This document shows positions 1-11,151 of a stretch of 42,813 nucleotides of DNA, piece after piece. The notes beneath the pieces were generated by a model. The model was given only the letters and a program-made list of their open reading frames with translations. It was not told where the DNA came from and did not search any database. Position 1 is the first letter of the stretch, and the number at the start of each line of letters is the position of its first letter. This DNA is from Verrucomicrobiota bacterium (lineage in GTDB: Bacteria > Verrucomicrobiota > Verrucomicrobiia > Chthoniobacterales > UBA10450): the NCBI GenBank assembly GCA_003217965.1, contig QHNB01000094.1, positions 1 to 42,813 on the forward strand, in the 5' to 3' direction. The translations under genes and the position numbers were made by a program.

Positions 1-1
1 G

Positions 2-2017
2 AAGCACTATATCAGTTACATTCCGCAAGAGGACGCCTTCGACGAACACCTCACCATCGGCGAGAACTTGCAGTTCGCCGCCGCCATCCGTTCGCCTCAT
101 CTGTCGCGGCGCGATCGGATGCGGCGGCTGGAGGGAAAATTAGTCGAGTTAGGTTTGAGCGAACGGCGAGATGCGGTCGTCGGCAGCGCCGTTAAGAAGA
201 CACTGAGCGGTGGCGAACGAAAACGGCTCAATATCGGTATGGACATGATCGGCTCAGCGGACGTCTACCTGTTCGACGAACCGACATCAGGTCTGAGCTC
301 GAAAGATTCCGAACACGTCATCGAAATCATCCGCTCGATGGCGCACAACAAAATCATCATCGTCACCATTCACCAGCCGAGCTCGAAGCTGTTTCAGATG
401 TTTCACAAGGCGATCCTGCTCGACAAAGGCGGCCGGCTCGTCTTTTTCGGGACGCCGACGGACATGCTCCGCTATTTCGCCGAGGCCGAGCATCAACATC
501 AATTCGGCGCCGATCTTGGCGCGTGCCCCTCCTGCGGCACAACGCGACCGGAATTCATTTTCGATGTGCTGGAGACGCCGCTGCGGGATTTGAGCGGCGA
601 CATCATTTACGAAGAGAACAATCGTGGACAGCTCGTGCCAGCGCGGCGCTATTCGCCCGAGTTTTGGCGCGACAAATACGAAGCGTTCCGGCTGATCCAG
701 GACGTCAAACAGGTTTCGTTGCGTAAAGAACCAGTTGCGCCGTTGCCGGCAGTGCCGGAACAAAAGAAACGGCGTCCGCCCATTCGCTGGCACGATGAGT
801 GGACCCAATTGCGCACCTTGCTCAAGCGCGCGTTCATCAGCAAACTGCGCAACCGTGGGAATCTGGTCATCACCATCGGTGTCGCGCCTGTGCTGGCGTT
901 TTTGATTGCGAGCATCCTTCGCTATTCCGACAGCGGGAAATATGATTTCGCCTCGGCTTACCACATCCCAACATTTTTATTTTTGACTCTGATCGTGGCG
1001 ATGTTCCTCGGCCTGACCAACAGCGCCGATGACATCATTCGCGATCGCGTGGTCCTTCAGCGGGAACGCAACTTGAGCGTGCGCCTGCCCTATTACGTTT
1101 TCGCGAAAACAGTTTCGCTGGGCGTATTCGCGCTCGTGCAATGCATCCTATTCGTGCTCATCGGCAATTACCTCCTCGAGATCCGCGGAATGTTTTGGAT
1201 CTATCTCGGCATCGTTTTTCTGACGGCGATGGGAGGAATCGCGCTCGGCCTGGTGGTTTCCTCGCTGGTTTCCGATGCCAAAACGGCAGCTAACATCGTC
1301 CCGCTCGTTCTCATTCCGCAAATTATCATGGGTGGCGCCCTCATTAAGTATGAGGACATGAATCGGAACCTCGGATTGGTTTATTCACTCACTCACTGGT
1401 TCAGCGAGCATCCGACAAAGGAGCAGGCCCAAAAGATGGATAGCAAGTTGCAGGTGCCATTCATCTGCGAGTTCATCGCTATGCGCTGGTCCTATGAGGA
1501 ACTGGTCGTCGCCCAGGCGAAGTTGAATCCGCTGACACGCCGACAGGATCGCGCGCAAAGCGAAATCGATCGGATTGTCAGCAAACACGAAACGACTCCG
1601 GAACAAACGAAGCGATTGAATGACCTAAAGGAAACGCTGGCCGTGCTTTCCGGATTGGAAGCGAAAACGCCCGATGAACTCGACCATTATCTCGGACAGA
1701 TCGATCAGGTAATCGATCGTAAGCGGCCGTTCGATCGCGCACTCTACAAAAACGCCAACGGCCCGGTTACAGCTGAAACGCTTTATCAGAACCAAAAAGT
1801 TTCCGATCTGGTCTCGAACGCAGAGATGGAGCAGAACGATTACCGGCGCGGTGGGAAACCGAATGTCTTTTTCGGTCAGGACAAACGTTATGCTGCTTTG
1901 AGGATCAATTTGTTCGTTTTCAACACCATCGTTTTAATCGTGTCTACCCTCGGTTTGCTGGGTCTGCTGCATTGGATTTTGCGGCGAGACCTCGAGGTGC
2001 GGCGAACAAGAACGTAG
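2..2017 (+). CDS. ABC transporter, ATP-binding domain fused to ABC-2 type permease (5' truncated by window edge)
   Basis: Frame is open from nt 2 (..YIPQEDAFDEHLTIGENLQ); Q-loop PQED, signature LSGGERKR, Walker B VYLFDEPTSGLSS, switch His TIHQPSS; C-terminal multi-TM region. Confidence 0.93.
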   Translation, partial: KHYISYIPQEDAFDEHLTIGENLQFAAAIRSPHLSRRDRMRRLEGKLVELGLSERRDAVVGSAVKKTLSGGERKRLNIGMDMIGSADVYLFDEPTSGLSSKDSEHVIEIIRSMAHNKIIIVTIHQPSSKLFQMFHKAILLDKGGRLVFFGTPTDMLRYFAEAEHQHQFGADLGACPSCGTTRPEFIFDVLETPLRDLSGDIIYEENNRGQLVPARRYSPEFWRDKYEAFRLIQDVKQVSLRKEPVAPLPAVPEQKKRRPPIRWHDEWTQLRTLLKRAFISKLRNRGNLVITIGVAPVLAFLIASILRYSDSGKYDFASAYHIPTFLFLTLIVAMFLGLTNSADDIIRDRVVLQRERNLSVRLPYYVFAKTVSLGVFALVQCILFVLIGNYLLEIRGMFWIYLGIVFLTAMGGIALGLVVSSLVSDAKTAANIVPLVLIPQIIMGGALIKYEDMNRNLGLVYSLTHWFSEHPTKEQAQKMDSKLQVPFICEFIAMRWSYEELVVAQAKLNPLTRRQDRAQSEIDRIVSKHETTPEQTKRLNDLKETLAVLSGLEAKTPDELDHYLGQIDQVIDRKRPFDRALYKNANGPVTAETLYQNQKVSDLVSNAEMEQNDYRRGGKPNVFFGQDKRYAALRINLFVFNTIVLIVSTLGLLGLLHWILRRDLEVRRTRT

Positions 2018-2059
2018 CGACCGGGGTCGCAGCGAACGTATTGTAGCGTCCGTCGTCCG

Positions 2060-2103
2060 CAGCGGATCTGAAGAATTGCGGTGAGGACACCGCACTCTAC
2101 AGC
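2060..2103 (+). repeat. Outer inverted repeat, left arm
   Basis: cagcggatctgaagaattgcggtgaggacaccgcactctacagc; exact reverse complement of 3482-3525. Confidence 0.95.
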
Positions 2104-2157
2104 GCGGAGTTGATGACTGCGTACGTTGGTATTTTGCCCGGGTAGGGCGATTGACCA

Positions 2158-2204
2158 TGCCAGTCCGGCTCGGACTCGCCCGCGGGCGGTTCGGTGAACC
2201 GCCC
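2158..2204 (+). repeat. Inner inverted repeat, left arm
   Basis: tgccagtccggctcggactcgcccgcgggcggttcggtgaaccgccc, near-complement of 3324-3366 with small indels. Confidence 0.9.
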
Positions 2205-2232
2205 TTACCAGCTGTCGTCTGCCGGAAACGTT

Positions 2233-2257
2233 GGCAGCGAGCAATCGCTGCCTTACA
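2233..2257 (+). repeat. Hairpin + TTACA unit
   Basis: ggcagcga-gcaa-tcgctgcc-ttaca, perfect 8-bp stem. Confidence 0.8.
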
Positions 2258-2265
2258 CTGGTTTC

Positions 2266-3303
2266 ATGGCCAAACAAAAACTGCTAGCTCGCCTCATCGT
2301 TGCGCCGAGCGATACCGATGCCGATATGCTTTATGCGACCCGCGTTTTTATCGGCGATCCCTTTATTCTTCTCGAGCAAAAGGGCAAGCGGACCCTCGTC
2401 CTGAGTGATCTGGAAATCGATCGGGCAAAGCGAACGGCGAAAGCGGACGAGTTCCTCATGTTGAGTGAACTCGAGCGGGAAATACAGGGCGAATCCAAAC
2501 AACCGCCACCTTACGAAAAAGTGCTCGCACATTTTTTAAACAAACGCGGTGTGAAACGCGCGATGGTGCCCGCGACTTTTCCATTGGGTTATGCAAAAGA
2601 GCTCGAACGCTGGGGCGTTTCGCTGGAAACGAGCAATGGACTTTTTTGGCCAGAGCGCGAGACCAAAACCGCCGAGGAAATCAAGATGCTCGGCCACGCC
2701 CTTCGAATCACAGAAGTAGGGATGAAGCGGGCGATGGAAGTTCTAAAAGCGTCCAAACCGGGACCGGGCAAAAAGCTGAAGTGGTCGGGAAAACCGTTAA
2801 CATCGGAAGTGGTGCGCGCGGAAATTGATTCCGCGATTTTGCGGGCAGGCGGGCTTCCGGCAAATACGATCGTGGCCGGGGGCGATCAGGCCTGCGATCC
2901 GCATGAGCGCGGCCATGGGCCGATCTATGCAAACTCCCTGATCATCCTCGATATTTTTCCGAGGGACGCAAAGACAGGCTATTACGGCGACATGACGCGC
3001 ACGGTCGTGCGTGGCCGTGCGAGTGAAGAGCAGCGCAAGCTTTGGGAAACGGTTAGAGCGGGTCAGGCGTTGGCGTTGAAAAACATCAAAGCAGGGGTCG
3101 ATGGTTTGAGTATTCATCGGGCAATTCAAAAACTATTTGCCGAGCGCGGTTATCCGACGGAAGTGCGCAACGGCCGTCGCGTCGGTTTTTTCCACGGCAC
3201 CGGCCATGGACTTGGACTTGAGATTCACATTGAAGACGTGGTCATCGTGGAGCGAGACGGATGCCGGGTTCTCTCGCGTTTCCCCAAGCAATTAGAAATT
3301 TAA
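2266..3303 (+). CDS. M24 family metallopeptidase (Xaa-Pro aminopeptidase-like), apparently lacking an internal C-terminal segment
   Basis: ORF 2194..3303, likely start MAKQKLL at 2266; motifs LDIFPRD..GYYGDMTRTVV, FFHGTGHGLGLEIH, IEDVVIVERDGCRVLSRFPKQLEI; EPG-containing segment missing. Confidence 0.85.
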   Translation: MAKQKLLARLIVAPSDTDADMLYATRVFIGDPFILLEQKGKRTLVLSDLEIDRAKRTAKADEFLMLSELEREIQGESKQPPPYEKVLAHFLNKRGVKRAMVPATFPLGYAKELERWGVSLETSNGLFWPERETKTAEEIKMLGHALRITEVGMKRAMEVLKASKPGPGKKLKWSGKPLTSEVVRAEIDSAILRAGGLPANTIVAGGDQACDPHERGHGPIYANSLIILDIFPRDAKTGYYGDMTRTVVRGRASEEQRKLWETVRAGQALALKNIKAGVDGLSIHRAIQKLFAERGYPTEVRNGRRVGFFHGTGHGLGLEIHIEDVVIVERDGCRVLSRFPKQLEI

Positions 3304-3323
3304 CGAATATGGTTCGTGATAGG

Positions 3324-3366
3324 GGGCGGTTCACCGAACCGCCCGCGGGGCGAGTCCGGACTGGCA
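3324..3366 (-). repeat. Inner inverted repeat, right arm
   Basis: gggcggttcaccgaaccgcccgcggggcgagtccggactggca. Confidence 0.9.
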
Positions 3367-3444
3367 TCGGTTTCCGTCTGCCGTTCACCCGTTTTCTCCG
3401 CTGAGGATCGCGGACTTTCAAAAAGCGCACTCTCGCTTTCGTTT

Positions 3445-3471
3445 CTGCCGCCAGTGACGGCGGCAGCTACA
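3445..3471 (+). repeat. Hairpin + CTACA unit
   Basis: ctgccgcc-agtgac-ggcggcag-ctaca, perfect 8-bp stem. Confidence 0.8.
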
Positions 3472-3481
3472 ATGCCTGCGT

Positions 3482-3525
3482 GCTGTAGAGTGCGGTGTCC
3501 TCACCGCAATTCTTCAGATCCGCTG
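3482..3525 (-). repeat. Outer inverted repeat, right arm
   Basis: gctgtagagtgcggtgtcctcaccgcaattcttcagatccgctg; exact reverse complement of 2060-2103. Confidence 0.95.
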
Positions 3526-3624
3526 AGACAGCGGACGCTACAGCAGACCCCTGAGAACAGCGGACGCTACAAGTGCGGCCAAATGAACGGTGGCGCACGC
3601 GCCTGGTCTAACAAGAGGATAATT

Positions 3625-4326
3625 ATGTACCCCTACGGCTACGGCGGTTTTATTGGGAACTGGCTGCTCCTCATTGCGGTGCCAATGATCATCGGACTTT
3701 GGGCCCAATTCCGGGTTAGCAGCGCTTTCCGCAAATGGGGCGAAGTCCGCGCCAGCGCGAACATTACGGGCGCGGAATGTGCCCGCGAAATTTTAACAGC
3801 AGCAAACATTCGCGATGTCGATGTGATCGAGACGAATGATTACCTGGGCGATCATTATGATCCGACGAGCAAGAAACTTTGTCTCTCCAGCAACGTTCAC
3901 AACACGCCTTCGGTGGCGGCGCTCGGTATTGCTGCCCATGAGACCGGACACGCCATTCAACACGCCAAAGCATATGCACCATTGCAATGGCGAATGGCGA
4001 TCGTCCCGGTAACGATGTTCGCCTCGCGCATGCTGCCGTTCGTTATTTTCGGCGGTTTATTTTTCCACCTCACTGGTCTGATTACGCTTGGCATCTACTG
4101 TTATTTGATCCTCCTCGTATTCCAGTTGATCACCTTGCCGGTAGAGTTCGATGCCTCGCGCCGCGCGAAAATCATTCTCCAGCAGATGGGAATCGTGCAA
4201 CCGGGTGCCGAAGTTGCCGGGGTCAATCAGGTGTTGAATGCTGCGGCATTGACTTATGTCGCTGCTTTCATCGCCGTGCTCGGTAACCTCCTTTATCTGC
4301 TCTCCGTGCGCGATCGCCGCAACTGA
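3625..4326 (+). CDS. Zinc metallopeptidase, YugP-like membrane protein
   Basis: ORF 3316..4326 with likely start MYPYGYGGF at 3625; AAHETGHAIQHA (HExxH) and several TM segments typical of the YugP/DUF2265 family. Confidence 0.85.
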   Translation: MYPYGYGGFIGNWLLLIAVPMIIGLWAQFRVSSAFRKWGEVRASANITGAECAREILTAANIRDVDVIETNDYLGDHYDPTSKKLCLSSNVHNTPSVAALGIAAHETGHAIQHAKAYAPLQWRMAIVPVTMFASRMLPFVIFGGLFFHLTGLITLGIYCYLILLVFQLITLPVEFDASRRAKIILQQMGIVQPGAEVAGVNQVLNAAALTYVAAFIAVLGNLLYLLSVRDRRN

Positions 4327-4442
4327 GCCACCTTGCGGGGTTGAATAAGATGAGTTCCTCCGTCGCATTGCCGGCACCGCGGCGCATCTCCGATTTGTTG
4401 TCGTCGGGTCCAGGCGCGAATGTTAAACGAAGGACACGGGCC

Positions 4443-5039
4443 ATGGACCAGCCGCGCACGGACGAAGACCAGGAACTGGTTGCGCGCACGCAGGACGGCG
4501 ATGCGGGCGCATTCGATCAGCTGGTGGTGAAATACACGCCCCGTCTTTATGGCTTGGTCTATAACATGACCGCGAACCACGAGGACACGAATGATCTATT
4601 GCAGGACATTTTCGCCAAGGCTTACAAGTCGATTCGGGGTTTCCGCGGCAAGTCGTCATTCTACACCTGGATCCACTCCATTGCGGTCAACATGACGCTG
4701 AACTTCTTGAAGAAGCGCGGCCGCCGGTTTCATCTCAGCCTGGATGATGTCGATGCCAGCATCCAAAATGACAAAGAATTCCTCGAACTTACAGCGACGA
4801 GCAGTCCGGTGCGCGAAGCGGATCTTTCTGAGCTGCAGCGAAGATTGAACGAGGCTATGATGAAGTTGTCTGATGAACACAGAGCCGTGGTCACCATGTT
4901 CCACATTCAAGGGATGCCACACGCCGAGATCAGTAAAATCTTGAACGTTTCTGAAGGCACGGTACGTTCACGGCTCTTCTACGCGAATCGGCAACTGCAA
5001 AACTATCTAGAGGAATTTCGTAAAAATCCGGTGTCGTAA
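4443..5039 (+). CDS. RNA polymerase ECF-type sigma factor (RpoE-like)
   Basis: ORF 4341..5039; region 2 (DLLQDIFAKAYKSIRGFRGKSSFYTWIHSIAVN) and region 4 (LSDEHRAVVTMFHIQGMPHAEISKILNVSEGTVRSRLFYANRQL). Confidence 0.92.
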   Translation: MDQPRTDEDQELVARTQDGDAGAFDQLVVKYTPRLYGLVYNMTANHEDTNDLLQDIFAKAYKSIRGFRGKSSFYTWIHSIAVNMTLNFLKKRGRRFHLSLDDVDASIQNDKEFLELTATSSPVREADLSELQRRLNEAMMKLSDEHRAVVTMFHIQGMPHAEISKILNVSEGTVRSRLFYANRQLQNYLEEFRKNPVS

Positions 5040-5051
5040 GGGTGGGTAGAA

Positions 5052-5528
5052 ATGGACGAATTTGACGATAAAGAGATTGGCCGGCTGTTGCGCTTGAAGA
5101 AATTCGAGCAACCGCCGCCGGATTATTTCGAAAACTTCCTCCACGAATTCCATCGCCGGCAGCGCGACGAACTGCTCCGGCAACCACTGTGGAAAATCGC
5201 GATAGAGCGGGCGCAGGATTTTATGTTGCGCCTCAATGTCGGCCGGCTTGCGTCCTATCCGGTCGCAGCTACCGCCGTTCTAGTCTGCGCGGCGGTTCTT
5301 TCCTTGAAGATTTATCAGACGCCGCAAGCCCCGAGCGTTGCGCAAATCCAATCCACTGTTCCCGCCGTGCAGAGCGACTGGAATCTGGCTTCGCAGGTTT
5401 CCGGGGTGATGGTGGCCCAGCCGCGCCCAGTCTTTAATGCCAATCTCTCGACTCATCGGAAAACCGCCCCGCCGCGTTACGTGCTCGACAGCATGCCTGT
5501 GAGTTATGAGTCGACTTTGCGATTCTAA
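5052..5528 (+). CDS. Putative membrane-anchored anti-sigma factor / hypothetical protein
   Basis: 12 bp downstream of the ECF sigma gene; short cytosolic N-terminus, single central TM (YPVAATAVLVCAAVLSLKIY), periplasmic tail; no zinc-binding anti-sigma motif seen. Confidence 0.55.
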   Translation: MDEFDDKEIGRLLRLKKFEQPPPDYFENFLHEFHRRQRDELLRQPLWKIAIERAQDFMLRLNVGRLASYPVAATAVLVCAAVLSLKIYQTPQAPSVAQIQSTVPAVQSDWNLASQVSGVMVAQPRPVFNANLSTHRKTAPPRYVLDSMPVSYESTLRF

Positions 5529-6582
5529 TCGCGCGGCGATTGTTTTCGGAAAATCTGATCGCGTGGTTCGTTGGCTTATCCTGCTGATTTTTGCTTTCGC
5601 GCTCTCCGCGCGTGGGCAGGAACAATCTAGCGACAGCATCAGTCGTGAGGTCAAACAACTCTTTGATCGGTGCGCGCGATCGGTCGTGAAAATTCATGGC
5701 CGGGATGAGCACAGCGATCTTTCCGGTACCGGGTTTTTTATCGATCCCACCGGCACCATTTACACCGCCTACGCGGTCGGCGGAGAAGCGACTAATTTCA
5801 GCGTTGAATTCGGCGGCAAAAAATTTCCGGCCCGCCAAATGGTCGCCGATCTGCGGAGCGGAATTGCCATGCTCAAAATCGATAGCGCGTCCCCGGCGTT
5901 ACCAATTGGCAAATCGGAGCAGCTCACCGTGGCTGCGCCAGTGGTGATGATCGGTTATCCGCTCGATCTACCCGAAACACCCAGTTTCGGAATGATTGCC
6001 GGTTTTGATCGAAAATATCTCGACCGTTATCTGACGACTACTCATTTGCGGGCGAATTTGGCGACACAACGAGGCGAAGCGGGCGCGCCGCTTTTGAATA
6101 TGAAAGGCGAGGTTGTGGGAATCGTCGTGAGTAGCCTCGAAAATAGCTCTTCCTGCTATGCGCTGCCGATTGAAGCGGCGGAAAAAATCCGGAGCGATTT
6201 CGTGCGCTTCGGAGAAGTGCGTCACGGCTGGATCGGTGGCCATTTGACGGAAGCTGCCGAGGAAATCAATGGTTCGCGCGCGGAAATGACGGAAGTCTTA
6301 GAAAACACGCCAGCGGCAAATTGCGGCTTACAAGCGGGTGACATTCTATTGCGAGTCGGTCGCAAAGAAATCCATCAGCCCGATGATATCATCGATGCGT
6401 CATTCTTCCTCACCGCCGGGGACATTGTCCCAATCACGGTGAGGCGCGGCGGCGAGAAATTGACATTTAATGTGCGTGCGGAGCTCCACCCAGCTGTCCA
6501 GCATTTGCCAATGCTCGCCTCGCCTGGGGGGAACCAAGCGCTGCCGTTAAATCTGCAAAAACCGCCCGATAACACGCCTTAA
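5506..6582 (+). CDS. HtrA/DegP-like protein with PDZ domain; catalytic triad degenerate (probable pseudoprotease)
   Basis: Signal peptide; GTGFFIDPTGTIYTAYAVG, DLRSGIAMLKID, QRGEAGAPLLNMKGEVVGIV align to HtrA motifs TNxHVV / xTDIAVLK / NPGNSGGPLLN; PDZ region LENTPAANCGLQAGDILLRVG. Confidence 0.82.
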   Translation: MSRLCDSNRAAIVFGKSDRVVRWLILLIFAFALSARGQEQSSDSISREVKQLFDRCARSVVKIHGRDEHSDLSGTGFFIDPTGTIYTAYAVGGEATNFSVEFGGKKFPARQMVADLRSGIAMLKIDSASPALPIGKSEQLTVAAPVVMIGYPLDLPETPSFGMIAGFDRKYLDRYLTTTHLRANLATQRGEAGAPLLNMKGEVVGIVVSSLENSSSCYALPIEAAEKIRSDFVRFGEVRHGWIGGHLTEAAEEINGSRAEMTEVLENTPAANCGLQAGDILLRVGRKEIHQPDDIIDASFFLTAGDIVPITVRRGGEKLTFNVRAELHPAVQHLPMLASPGGNQALPLNLQKPPDNTP

Positions 6583-6590
6583 TTTCTAGC

Positions 6591-6710
6591 TGACGCCGTC
6601 ACTGGCGGCAGATGGTCATTTCGAGCTGCCTAGCGGACGAGAGATCTCGCGGTTGCCTTTCAGCACGCTCGAAAGATCCCTCGCGTTCGCTCGGGATGAC
6701 AGAAAGGGCA
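6591..6710. repeat. Composite intergenic repeat: GCCGTCACTGGCGGCA palindrome fragment plus GTCATTTCGAG...TCGCTCGGGATGACAG element
   Basis: gccgtcactggcggca is the exact reverse complement of 3446-3461; followed by gtcatttcgagc ... gaaagatccctcgcgttcgctcgggatgacag with inverted end motifs GTCAT / ATGAC. Confidence 0.6.
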
Positions 6711-6749
6711 TGATATCGGCGTTGCAAGCTGCCGCCGCGGCTTGAAAGG

Positions 6750-10606
<3,857 letters not shown>

Positions 10607-10721
10607 CTTTTCGTCGAAAATGGGTTTCGCAGCCTTACAAATGTCGGAAATCTCGGAATATTGCATAAGCGCATTTGAGCGGTGCAATGCGAATTTAAGT
10701 AAACTCAACAAGGAAATCGTT

Positions 10722-10871
10722 ATGCTCTGGACAATCTTTGTCATTCTGTTGGTGCTCTGGCTTCTTGGTTTGGTCAGCTCTTACACGCTGGGCGGATTCA
10801 TCCATATCTTGTTGGTGATCGCTGTCGTGATCCTGATCATTAACCTGGTCGGTGGGCGTCGCACACTTTGA
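10722..10871 (+). CDS. Small hydrophobic membrane protein (Lmo0937-like)
   Basis: MLWTIFVILLVLWLLGLVSSYTLGGFIHILLVIAVVILIINLVGGRRTL, two TM helices; likely start at 10722 within ORF 10620..10871. Confidence 0.75.
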   Translation: MLWTIFVILLVLWLLGLVSSYTLGGFIHILLVIAVVILIINLVGGRRTL

Positions 10872-10874
10872 CCA

Positions 10875-11096
10875 ATGAGGCCCGCCGGAATCGTCGGGAT
10901 CATCCTCATCATCATCGGTGTCATCGCGTTGACGCTTGGAGGCATTTCCTACACCAAGCGCGAGAAAGTCATCGATGCCGGGCCGCTCCAAGTCAGCGCG
11001 GATAAAGAAAAGACGATTCCACTTCCTCCTGTGCTTGGAGGAATTTGTCTGGTCGGCGGCATTGTCCTTGTAATCGTTGGCAGCCGACGATCCTGA
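10875..11096 (+). CDS. Small two-TM membrane protein (DUF3185-like)
   Basis: MRPAGIVGIILIIIGVIALTLGGISYTKREKVIDAGPLQV...; 3 bp after the previous gene. Confidence 0.65.
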   Translation: MRPAGIVGIILIIIGVIALTLGGISYTKREKVIDAGPLQVSADKEKTIPLPPVLGGICLVGGIVLVIVGSRRS

Positions 11097-11151
11097 GGGT
11101 CCTAGGCTCCTCCCTCGCGAGGCATCTTTAGCTGCCTAACTTCCAGCCGCG

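Noticed and set aside
5052-5528. Calling a classical zinc anti-sigma (ZAS/RseA) domain
   Set aside because: No HxxxCxxC motif; only position and topology support the anti-sigma role, so kept as putative.
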